A stretch of 62,797 nucleotides of DNA from the NCBI GenBank assembly GCA_031291075.1, contig JARLJS010000057.1, positions 1 through 62,797 of the forward strand. Direction: 5' to 3'. This document shows, one piece after another, positions 1-7,588 of the stretch. The position numbers and the translations under genes were made by a program. The stretch comes from Nevskia sp. GTDB lineage: Bacteria > Pseudomonadota > Gammaproteobacteria > Nevskiales > Nevskiaceae. The notes under the pieces are model-generated. The model was not told the DNA's origin, made no database searches, and saw nothing but the letters and a program-made list of their open reading frames with translations. Position 1 is the stretch's first letter; every line of letters starts with the position of its first letter.

Positions 1-212
1 GACATTGTTGTTAAGAAGCGAGTGGGGTTATCGGGTGGGGGGGGGGGGCGGGGCGGGGGCGCCGGGCCCCCCGACGACGACTTCCAGGCTGCACCCCTCC
101 ACCCCGTCCATCGCTGTGACGGGGATGTGTTGATCGTCTCCGCGCGCAATCCCAGGGAACTTGGCTCCCGCCAGGGCCCGGTGGTGGCGCGCGACCATTG
201 GGGAGACACTCC
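1..212. other. Low-complexity G-rich leader, no gene
   Basis: The first 212 bases hold no credible complete gene. Bases 36-60 are almost pure G/C with a run of G near position 38-48, followed by a C-rich stretch, so indels or misassembly at this edge are possible. The only useful element is GGGAGA at about 200-205, a plausible ribosome site for the methyltransferase that starts at 213. Confidence 0.6.
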
Positions 213-941
213 ATGACGGCACAATACTGGGACCGCGTCGCGGCGTCCTGGGACGAGCACATCATGAGTTCGCTGCACGAGGACGTGAGCGGCAACATCA
301 GCGCGCTGATCGCCGGCGCAGCCACCACGCACCGGCGAATCCTCGACTACGGCTGCGGCATCGGGGGGTATCTGCCGCTGCTGTCGTCGCAGTTCGAGCA
401 GGTGGTCGCGGTCGATTCCTCCCGTGCCTGCGTCCGCCGCGCCCGGGCCCTGGCCACGGCTCTTCCCAATGTCACGGTATGCCTGCCGGGCCAGTTGCCC
501 CGACGCGGGGCACAGCGCCTGTTCGACGTGGTGCTGATGGCGAACGTGCTGATCCAGCCGCAGGAAGCCCAGCGCGCGAAGATCCTCGGCCTCGCCCTGG
601 AGCATCTGCGGCTGGGCGGCGTGCTGTTGCTGGTGGTGCCGTCGGTGGAATCGGTGCACCTGTCGGAAGCGGTGCGCCGTGCTTACACCCAGCACCGCAA
701 CTCGGCTTACTCGGCCACAGCCGGCGCTCGCGGCTTCGACCCCGGACTGATCGCCATCCAGGGCCGCCCCACCAAGCACTATTCGGCCGATGAAATCACG
801 GTGCTGCTGGCCAGCCGCCGCCTGGCGGTGAACGACATCCTGCGCGCCGAGTATTCCTGGCGCTCGGAAGCTTTCGAGGGACTCGACCGCCGGATCGAGC
901 GGCGCCCGTGGGACTGGGTGGTGAGCGCCGTCCGGCGCTGA
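213..941 (+). CDS. Class I SAM-dependent methyltransferase
   Basis: A 242-residue soluble protein with a Rossmann-type methyltransferase fold. Motif I is visible as LDYGCGIGGY near residue 45, followed by the acidic end of strand 2 in VVAVDSS near residue 64, which would bind the ribose of S-adenosylmethionine. LFDVVLMANVL near residue 108 fits motif post-II/IV. The ATG at 213 is preferred over an in-frame TTG at 198 because GGGAGA lies about 8 bases upstream of it. The substrate is not readable from sequence. It stands alone, convergent with the transporter at 959, so context gives no pathway. Fold assignment is firm; function (small molecule, tRNA or protein methylation) is open. Confidence 0.8.
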   Translation: MTAQYWDRVAASWDEHIMSSLHEDVSGNISALIAGAATTHRRILDYGCGIGGYLPLLSSQFEQVVAVDSSRACVRRARALATALPNVTVCLPGQLPRRGAQRLFDVVLMANVLIQPQEAQRAKILGLALEHLRLGGVLLLVVPSVESVHLSEAVRRAYTQHRNSAYSATAGARGFDPGLIAIQGRPTKHYSADEITVLLASRRLAVNDILRAEYSWRSEAFEGLDRRIERRPWDWVVSAVRR

Positions 942-958
942 GGCACTCCCTGTTGAGG

Positions 959-2005
959 TCAATGCCGGTGCCGGTGATGCAGGTCCGGGTAATGCGGATG
1001 CGAGTGCGTCAGCACCGCATGGCGATGGGGATGCACGTGCGGTTCGCGGCCGTCCCACGGAAATTCGTGCCGGTGCCGGTGATGCTCGTCGTGCACATGG
1101 GCGTGCGTATGCAGCATCGGCTCGTGGGTGTGCGGGTGCTCGTGCCGCTCGGTCAGATGCAGCCACACGCCGGCAGCCATCAACGCGGCTGCCACCCAAA
1201 GCTCCGGCGAAGCCGTTTCATGAAACGCGGTTACCGCGAGCAGGGCGCCAAGGAATGGCGCGGTGGAAAAATACGCCCCGGTGCGTGCCGAGCCCAGGCC
1301 GCGCAGCGCCTGTACGAACAGCACCAGGCTCAAACCATAGCCCAGCAGGCCCACGGTCATCGCCTCCGCCAGCCGTACCGGTACGGGCAGACGGGCGCCC
1401 AGCATCAGTGCCACCAGCAGATTCACGCTGCCGGCGACCAGCCCTTTCGCGGCCGCGATGAACAATGCGTCCGACGCCGCCACCTTGCGCGTGAGATTGT
1501 TGTCGAGCGCCCAGCACAGGCAGGCTCCCGCGACGGCGGCGCTGCCGCGCAGGCTGCCGCCCGCCATACCGTTCCGCGGCAGCGCCAGCACGACGCCACC
1601 GGCGACGATCAGGCTCATGCCGAGCACGATCCGGCGGTCGGCGCCCTCGCGGAACACGATCCAGGCCAGCAGCGCGGTAAGCACCGCCTCCAGGTTGAGT
1701 AACAGCGAGGCGCTCGCCGCGGATGTCCGGGTCAGGCCGATCATCAGCAGCAACGGTCCGAGCACGCCGCCCAAGGCGATCGCGCCGCCCAGCCACCACC
1801 AGTCTGACGCAGCCATGCCGGTCGCGGCGAACCCGCGATCGCGCAGCAGGCGCACGCTCCACAAGCCGACGCCGCTGCCGAGATAGAGCAGTCCGGCCAG
1901 CAGCACCGGGTGCACATCGCCGACGAGTCGCTTTGCAAACGGCGTGCTGCAGCCGAACAGCAGGGCGGCAGCGAGAGCGGCGGCGATCGAACGGCGACCA
2001 CTCAT
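959..2005 (-). CDS. EamA/DMT-superfamily transporter with His-rich tail
   Basis: A 348-residue inner-membrane protein with about ten hydrophobic helices in two EamA-like repeats (for example FGCSTPFAKRLVGDVHPVLL in the first helices and LLNLEAVLTALLAWIVFREG in the first repeat). Drug/metabolite transporters of this family export or import small metabolites. The last ~65 residues are hydrophilic and extremely rich in histidine (HTHAHVHDEHHRHRH and similar), ending in PHYPDLHHRHRH, which would sit on one membrane face and could bind metal. The ATG at 2005 is chosen over a TTG at 2026 because GAGGTGAGGG lies just upstream. The gene is divergent from the injection-system operon. Substrate unknown; the tail suggests, but does not prove, a link to Ni, Co or Zn. 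Confidence 0.85.
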   Translation of the reverse strand: MSGRRSIAAALAAALLFGCSTPFAKRLVGDVHPVLLAGLLYLGSGVGLWSVRLLRDRGFAATGMAASDWWWLGGAIALGGVLGPLLLMIGLTRTSAASASLLLNLEAVLTALLAWIVFREGADRRIVLGMSLIVAGGVVLALPRNGMAGGSLRGSAAVAGACLCWALDNNLTRKVAASDALFIAAAKGLVAGSVNLLVALMLGARLPVPVRLAEAMTVGLLGYGLSLVLFVQALRGLGSARTGAYFSTAPFLGALLAVTAFHETASPELWVAAALMAAGVWLHLTERHEHPHTHEPMLHTHAHVHDEHHRHRHEFPWDGREPHVHPHRHAVLTHSHPHYPDLHHRHRH

Positions 2006-2104
2006 GGTGCAACCCTCACCTCGCAAGGCAACTGGGCATGGCGAACCGAATCACGCGTCGGCTGCTTCATCTGGTTGTCATCGAATCGAAAAGGCAATCC
2101 ACTT

Positions 2105-2120
2105 TGTGAACTGTGACACA
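2105..2120. promoter_or_regulatory. CRP/Clp-like site upstream of the eCIS operon
   Basis: TGTGA, six bases, then ACACA matches the CRP/Clp consensus TGTGA-N6-TCACA with one mismatch. It lies in the 272-base divergent gap between the transporter (start 2005) and the sheath gene (start 2278), 157 bases before the latter. The rest of the gap shows no confident -35/-10 pair. One such match is expected by chance now and then, so this is a candidate only. Confidence 0.3.
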
Positions 2121-2277
2121 AAACCCCTCAACTGCGGCGTATGCAACCGTCCCATTGAGTGATTGAATCGCCCGGCACTTAGGCAGCGATGATCAGCTCG
2201 ATGTGTTGAGTTGAGACCGGCATCGGGTCCTTCTGCGAATCGTTTCATCGTCGTCGATCGAGAACGAGGAGAGCGCT

Positions 2278-4263
2278 ATGGCCGTTGCAGTGAGTTATCC
2301 GGGTGTCTACATCCAGGAAGTACCCAGCGGAGTCCGCACCATCGCCAGCGTCGCCACGTCGATCGCGGCTTTCGTGGATTTCTTTCCTTCGGGACCGCTG
2401 AACGAGGCGAGCGAGATCTTCAGCTTCGCCGATTTCGAAAGCCAGTTCGGCGGGCTCGACACGCGTAGCGAGGCGAGCTACGCCATCCAGCAGTTCTTCC
2501 TCAACGGCGGTAGCGCGGCCTACGTGGTGCGCGTCACCTCGGGCACTCCCGCCAACGCCGCGATCGCCGCGGCGATCGCGCTGGAGGACAAGAGCGGCGG
2601 CAGCGTGCTGCTGACCGCCACCGCCAGCAGCCCCGGCGCATGGGGCAACAATGTGCGCATCGACGTCGACTACAACACCACCGACCCGACCAGCCTGTTC
2701 AACCTGACGGTGACGGAAGTCGCCTCGGTCAACGGCAACACCACGGTGGTGGCCACCGAGACCTACCGCAACCTGGTCGTCGACCCGACCAAGCCCAACG
2801 ATGCGGCGGCCGTGGTCAACGCGGCGTCGCAGCTGATCACGCTGAGCGAAGCTTCCGGCAGCAGCGGCAAGCGTCCGGCGCAGACCGGTACCGCCAGCAA
2901 GGCCATCACCTCGATCGGCGCCCTTGGCCTGGCCGCGGGCGACACGCTCAACGTCTCGCTCGGCGCCACCAGCCTGGGCTCGATCGCCGGGCTGACCACC
3001 GTGCCAACCACCCTGGCGGCCCTCGCTTCGACCCTGCAGACCGCGTTGCGCGGCCTGCAGAGCGGTGGCAAGGCGGCCCTGCCCAACGCCACCGTGAGCG
3101 TGGCCGGCAGCGCCTCGACGCAGGCTTACCTGGTGGTCAAGTCCGGCACCGCCTCGCCGGCCGACTACCTGGTGATCTCCGATGCCGCGCCGGGCGGATT
3201 GGCGACCAAGCTCGGCTTCGCCGCCAACACCGGGGCGCAGAACGTGCAGCAGTACGCACTGGGCGGCGCCGCCGCGCAGGCGCAGGCGCTGCCCGGTGCC
3301 AACCAGCTGCAGGGCAGCGACGGCACCTGGGATCCGTCCGGCGACGCTTCCGGCGTGGCGCTGGGCCTGATCGGCGATCCCAATGCCAAGACGGGCATGT
3401 ACGCCCTGCTGGACGTGGACCTGTTCAACATCCTTTGCATCCCGGCCACCATGAACCTGCCGGACCTGCAGACGGCGCAGGTGGCCGCCGACGCCACCGC
3501 GCTGTGCACGCAGCGTCGCGCCATGTACGTGCTCGACGTGCCGCAGCACGACGGCGTGCGCGACACGGTCCCGGCGATCCAGACCTGGCTCGACGCCAAC
3601 GCCGGGCTGCGCAGCCGCAACGCCGCGCTGTACTTCCCGCGCATGGACATCGCCGATCCGCTCAACAACTTCCGCCTGCGCCAGGTGGCGCCGAGCGGCA
3701 CCGTGGCGGGCCTGTGGGCCCGCACCGACGGCGCCCGCGGCGTGTGGAAGGCGCCGGCGGGCACCGAGGCGACCCTGACCGGCGTGCAGGCGCTGGAATA
3801 CAAGCTGACCGATCCCGAGAACGGGGTGCTCAACCCGCTCGCCATCAACTGCCTGCGCAACTTCCCGGTGTACGGCCCGGTCTGCTGGGGCGCCCGCACC
3901 CTGTACGGCGCAGACCAGATGGCGGACGACTACAAGTACATTCCGATCCGGCGCCTGGCCCTGTTCATCGAGGAAAGCCTCTACCGCGGCACGCAATGGG
4001 TGGTGTTCGAACCGAACGACTCGCCCCTGTGGGCGCAGATCCGCCTCAACGTCGGCGCCTTCATGCAGACGCTGTTCCGCCAGGGCGCCTTCCAGGGCTC
4101 CACCCCGGCCGACGCCTACTTCGTGCAGTGCGACGACAAGACCAACCCGCAGGCCACCATCGACCTCGGCATCGTCAACATCGTGGTCGGATTCGCTCCG
4201 CTCAAACCGGCGGAATTCGTGGTCATCCAAATCCAGCAGATGGCTGGGCAGCTGGCGAGCTAA
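2278..4263 (+). CDS. eCIS/phage-type contractile tail sheath protein
   Basis: A 661-residue sheath subunit, the contractile outer layer of the injection machine. The N-terminus (VSYPGVYIQEVPSGVRTI) is the hallmark opening of phage tail sheath and Afp/PVC sheath proteins, and the C-terminal third (WVVFEPNDSPLWAQIR, then VGAFMQTLFRQGAF, ending EFVVIQIQQMAGQ) is the conserved sheath core with the last strand that cross-links neighbours. Residues ~130-370 form an extra Ala/Gly/Thr-rich surface domain. AGGAGAG at 2267-2273 sets the ATG at 2278. It is the first gene of a 29-kb one-direction operon. Only one sheath gene is present, whereas Afp and PVC loci carry three. Confidence 0.96.
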   Translation: MAVAVSYPGVYIQEVPSGVRTIASVATSIAAFVDFFPSGPLNEASEIFSFADFESQFGGLDTRSEASYAIQQFFLNGGSAAYVVRVTSGTPANAAIAAAIALEDKSGGSVLLTATASSPGAWGNNVRIDVDYNTTDPTSLFNLTVTEVASVNGNTTVVATETYRNLVVDPTKPNDAAAVVNAASQLITLSEASGSSGKRPAQTGTASKAITSIGALGLAAGDTLNVSLGATSLGSIAGLTTVPTTLAALASTLQTALRGLQSGGKAALPNATVSVAGSASTQAYLVVKSGTASPADYLVISDAAPGGLATKLGFAANTGAQNVQQYALGGAAAQAQALPGANQLQGSDGTWDPSGDASGVALGLIGDPNAKTGMYALLDVDLFNILCIPATMNLPDLQTAQVAADATALCTQRRAMYVLDVPQHDGVRDTVPAIQTWLDANAGLRSRNAALYFPRMDIADPLNNFRLRQVAPSGTVAGLWARTDGARGVWKAPAGTEATLTGVQALEYKLTDPENGVLNPLAINCLRNFPVYGPVCWGARTLYGADQMADDYKYIPIRRLALFIEESLYRGTQWVVFEPNDSPLWAQIRLNVGAFMQTLFRQGAFQGSTPADAYFVQCDDKTNPQATIDLGIVNIVVGFAPLKPAEFVVIQIQQMAGQLAS

Positions 4264-4275
4264 AGGAGGAACGAC

Positions 4276-4800
4276 ATGGCCGAATTCACCGTCAACGCGC
4301 AGCGCTTCGATCCGTACAAGAACTTCAAGTTCCGCGTGAAGTGGGATGGCAAATACGTCGCCGGCATCAGCAAGGTCGGCATGCTCAAGCGCACCACCGA
4401 GGTGGTGAAGCACCGCGAAGGCGGCGATCCCTCGAGCAGCCGCAAGTCGCCGGGTCGCACCGAATACGACGCGATCACCTTGGAGCGCGGCGTCACCCAC
4501 GACACTGAGTTCGAGGCCTGGGCCAGCAAGGTGTGGAGCCTGGGCGCCGGGCTGGGCTCGGAGGTTTCGCTCAAGGATTTCCGCAAGGACATCCTGATCG
4601 AGCTGTACAACGAAGCCGGCCAGCTCGCGATCAGCTACAAGATCTACCGCTGCTGGGTATCCGAGTACCAGGCGATGCCGGACCTGGACGCCAACGCCAA
4701 CGCGGTGGCGATCCAGCACATCAAGCTGGAAAACGAGGGCTGGGAGCGCGACACCTCCGTCACCGAGCCGACCGAGCCGAGCTTCACGCCGGCCAGCTAA
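4276..4800 (+). CDS. Contractile tail inner tube protein
   Basis: A 174-residue tube subunit (T4 gp19-like/Hcp-like fold) that stacks as hexamers inside the sheath. Diagnostic features are NFKFRVKWDGKYVAGISKVG at residues 14-33, the EYDAITLERGVTHD strand pair, and the C-terminal VAIQHIKLENEGWERD. AAAGGAGG at about 4262-4269 precedes the start and the gene follows the sheath by 12 bases. Only one tube gene is present, whereas Afp and PVC have two. It would be the channel or carrier for cargo. Confidence 0.95.
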   Translation: MAEFTVNAQRFDPYKNFKFRVKWDGKYVAGISKVGMLKRTTEVVKHREGGDPSSSRKSPGRTEYDAITLERGVTHDTEFEAWASKVWSLGAGLGSEVSLKDFRKDILIELYNEAGQLAISYKIYRCWVSEYQAMPDLDANANAVAIQHIKLENEGWERDTSVTEPTEPSFTPAS

Positions 4801-4809
4801 GACCCGGCC

Positions 4810-5532
4810 ATGCAAACGCCCTCGGCCCCTGCGATGCTTGGTGCCTGGGAGCGCGGTGGCGGCCAGAACCCGATCGACCGGGGCCTGACCCTGCTCGCCC
4901 TCGCCTGCCCGGAGCTTTCCGCCGACGAGCTTGCCGCACTCAGCATCGGCGAGCGCGACCGCCGGCTGCTGGCCCTGCGCGAGACGGTGTTCGGCCCGCG
5001 TATGACCGGCGTGGTGGCCTGCACCCGCTGCGCCGAGCCGCTGGAGTTCGACTTCGACGCCGCCGACCTGCGCGTGACTGGCACCCCCGGTCCGCTGGCC
5101 TTGCGCGTTGACGGCTATGAGCTTGAGCTGCGCCTGCCGGACAGTCGCGACCTGCTCGCCTGCGCCGCGACCGTCCCGGCCGATGCGCCCGCCGCACTGA
5201 TGCAACGCTGCGTGCTGAGCGCGCGCATCGACGGCGTTGCCGCGAACGCTGCAAGCCTGCCGCCGGAGCTGGTGCAGGAAGCGGCGCAATGCCTGGCGCA
5301 GGCCGATCCTCAGGCCGACATGCGCTTCGCCCTGCAATGCGCGTCCTGCGGCCATAGCTGGAAGGCGCCATTCGACATCGTGCGCTTCCTGTGGGCCGAG
5401 CTTGAAGTGTGGGCAGTGCGCATGCTGCAGGACGTGCATGCCCTGGCCGGGGCGTACGGCTGGGCCGAGCGCGACATCCTGGCCCTGGGCAGCACCCGCC
5501 GCCGCCACTACCTGCGGATGCTGAACGCGTGA
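4810..5532 (+). CDS. gp26-like baseplate/hub assembly protein with zinc-ribbon cysteines
   Basis: A 240-residue protein in the position of the T4 gp26-like baseplate hub chaperone of eCIS loci. Two Cys-x2-Cys pairs, ACTRCAEPLEFDFD near residue 78 and CASCGHSWKAPFDIV near residue 178, look like one four-cysteine zinc ribbon split across the chain. The C-terminus (LHAYGWAERDILALGSTRR-like, ending RRRHYLRML) is typical of phage baseplate proteins of this class. It follows the tube gene by 9 bases and its stop overlaps the next start (GTGA). Structural versus chaperone role cannot be separated from sequence. Confidence 0.75.
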   Translation: MQTPSAPAMLGAWERGGGQNPIDRGLTLLALACPELSADELAALSIGERDRRLLALRETVFGPRMTGVVACTRCAEPLEFDFDAADLRVTGTPGPLALRVDGYELELRLPDSRDLLACAATVPADAPAALMQRCVLSARIDGVAANAASLPPELVQEAAQCLAQADPQADMRFALQCASCGHSWKAPFDIVRFLWAELEVWAVRMLQDVHALAGAYGWAERDILALGSTRRRHYLRMLNA

Positions 5533-6359
5533 ACGACTTCTTTGCCAGCCTCGCCGCCCGCGTCCACGGCACCCACGATGCCGTGCGGCCGCGCCTGCCG
5601 TCCATGTTCGAGAGCGACGGCGCGGTGCAGATGCCGTCGGAAGAGACCACGGCGACGGCTCCGCACGACGAGGCGCGTACCGCAAGCGTTGCGCCGCCGC
5701 CGGCGGAACCGCCGGCACAGCGAGCGCCGCTGCCGGCCGCCGACGCTGCGCCGGTACCGTCACGGGCGCCGCTGCAGGTGGTGACCGAGCGTGTGCAGGC
5801 GGCACCGGCAGCCGCTGCGAAAGCGGCTGCGACGACCGCGCCGCCCGTCGCCGCAGCGGCCGCTGTCCAGCCGCCGCCCCTGCCGCCGCAGCGCGGCGAC
5901 GGCGAGACTGTCCGCCACACCGAGCGGGAGGTGATTCGCCGGGAGGTGGTCGAACGCCACCCGGCACCACCGCCGGAAGCACGGCGGGCGCCGCAGTCCG
6001 AGCCCCCGGTTGAACCGCAGCACAAGGTGATGCCGCGGACGGAGCGCCCGGCACCCATGGCGACGCTCCCGGCCCAGGAGTCCGACGATCCGTTTGCCCC
6101 CATGGCTTCGCCACAACGGTCTCCCGCAGCCGTGACGCCGCCGGCGCCGCCGGTGCTGCCGCGGGTCGAACCCCGGCCGCAGCCACCGCAAGCGCCGGTG
6201 CAGCGGCGCGCCGCTGCTGAGCCGGCTATCCAGGTCACCATCGGCCGCATCGAGGTGCGCGCGACCAGCGCACCGGCGGAACGGCGCAAAACGGCGGGCA
6301 CTCCGGTCATGAGCCTTGAGGATTACCTGCGTACACGCGGGGAGCGGGGCCGCGCATGA
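5529..6359 (+). CDS. Pro/Ala-rich eCIS accessory protein with conserved ends
   Basis: A 276-residue protein of no known function. The N-terminal ~30 residues (NDFFASLAARV, then VRPRLPSMFE) and the C-terminal ~45 residues (IQVTIGRIEVRATSAP, then MSLEDYLRTRGERGRA) look folded or motif-like. The ~200 residues between are Pro-, Ala- and Arg-rich and probably disordered, with a short charged stretch HTEREVIRREVVERH. The GTG at 5529 overlaps the previous stop, and the end overlaps the DUF4255 gene by four bases, so it is co-translated with structural genes. A tether or clamp joining two machine parts through short end motifs is a reasonable inference. I recall similar end motifs in other eCIS loci but cannot verify this here. 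Confidence 0.7.
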   Translation: MNDFFASLAARVHGTHDAVRPRLPSMFESDGAVQMPSEETTATAPHDEARTASVAPPPAEPPAQRAPLPAADAAPVPSRAPLQVVTERVQAAPAAAAKAAATTAPPVAAAAAVQPPPLPPQRGDGETVRHTEREVIRREVVERHPAPPPEARRAPQSEPPVEPQHKVMPRTERPAPMATLPAQESDDPFAPMASPQRSPAAVTPPAPPVLPRVEPRPQPPQAPVQRRAAAEPAIQVTIGRIEVRATSAPAERRKTAGTPVMSLEDYLRTRGERGRA

Positions 6360-7588
6360 GCAACTTCCAGGCTATTGCGGCGGTCACCGCCACGCTGCAG
6401 TCGGTCCTGCAGCAGGGCATCTCGGCCGAGCCCGACTTCAACGATGGCCGCGTCACCATCCTGCCGCTGGACAAGGCGCGCGGCAGCAACACCTTCAACC
6501 AGCTCAACCTGTTCCTCTATATGGTGGCGCGCAACGCCGCCTGGGTGAACATGGACATGCCGCGCCAGGTGCAGCCGGGCGAGACCTCGGTCCCGCCGCT
6601 GCCGCTGACGCTGTACTACCTGATCACCTCGTTCGGCCGCGACGACGATGCCGCCCTGCCCTACGGTCACGAGCTGCTCGGCAAGGCGATGAGCATCCTG
6701 CACGACCACCCGCTGCTGAGCGGCGACGACATCCGCGCCGCCACCCAGGCGATCCTGCCCAACAGCAACCTGGACCAGCAGCTCGAGCGCATCCGCATCA
6801 CCCTGCACCCGCTCAACATCGACGAGCTGTCCAAGCTGTGGACCGGCTTCGCCATGCAGTACCGGCTGTCGGCGGCCTACGAGGTGTCGGTGACACTGAT
6901 CGAAAGCACCCGCGCCACGCGCACACCGGTGCCTACGCTGACCCGCGGCAAGAACGACCAGGGCTTCAACTCGCAGGCCAACCTCAACCCGCCGCTGCCG
7001 ACCCTGCTGGGCGTAACGCCGCCCGGCAACCAGCCGAGCGCGCGCCTCAACGACGTCGTCACCATCGCCGGCCTGAACCTCGACGGCAGCAACGTCGGGG
7101 TCCAGTTCAACCACCCGCTATGGACGACCCCGGTGGAGCTGACGCCGCAGCCGGGCGCCACCGGCACCTCGCTGAGCGTGCAGATTCCGAATGCGCCCAC
7201 GGTCTGGCCGGCCGGCTTCTACACCGTGACCGTGCTGGTGCAGCGGCCCGGTGAGACCTTCCGCCGCAGCACCAGCGCGCTGCCGCTGACCCTGGCGCCG
7301 TCGCTGACCCTGGCACCGCCCAGCACGGCGGCCGGCAACGTGCAGTACACCGCCACGGTGTCGCCGCAGGTATGGCCGCAGCAGCGCGTCACGCTGATGC
7401 TGGGAGGCAACGAATTCCAGGCCGACCCGCACACCACCCAGACCGGCACGCTGACCTTCCAGACCAGCGGCCTCGTCGCGGGCAGCTACTGGTTCCGCCT
7501 GCGCGTCGACGGCGTCGACAGCCTGCTGGTGGACCGCAGCAAGACGCCGCCGGTATTCGATCCCACTCAGCAGGTGACCCTGACATGA
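6356..7588 (+). CDS. DUF4255 (Pvc16/Afp16-like) tail terminator with C-terminal Ig-like domains
   Basis: A 410-residue protein. Residues 1-190 match the Pvc16 N-terminal family: FQAIAAVTATLQSVLQ, LNLFLYMVARNAAWVNMD, LPLTLYYLITSFG and LGKAMSILHDHPLL. In Afp/PVC this protein caps the sheath and tube at the distal end and stops elongation. Residues ~215-410 carry two beta-rich repeats, the first with IPT/TIG-like features (NDVVTIAGLNLDG, VQFNHPLWTTPVELTP), which would decorate the cap. The gene is translationally coupled at both ends (ATGA overlaps). The Ig-like extension makes it about 200 residues longer than a bare terminator. Confidence 0.9.
   Translation: MSNFQAIAAVTATLQSVLQQGISAEPDFNDGRVTILPLDKARGSNTFNQLNLFLYMVARNAAWVNMDMPRQVQPGETSVPPLPLTLYYLITSFGRDDDAALPYGHELLGKAMSILHDHPLLSGDDIRAATQAILPNSNLDQQLERIRITLHPLNIDELSKLWTGFAMQYRLSAAYEVSVTLIESTRATRTPVPTLTRGKNDQGFNSQANLNPPLPTLLGVTPPGNQPSARLNDVVTIAGLNLDGSNVGVQFNHPLWTTPVELTPQPGATGTSLSVQIPNAPTVWPAGFYTVTVLVQRPGETFRRSTSALPLTLAPSLTLAPPSTAAGNVQYTATVSPQVWPQQRVTLMLGGNEFQADPHTTQTGTLTFQTSGLVAGSYWFRLRVDGVDSLLVDRSKTPPVFDPTQQVTLT

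Noticed and set aside
36-60. Functional G-quadruplex promoter near the left edge
   Set aside because: The G-run is at the contig edge, where homopolymer errors are common, and no gene start is nearby.
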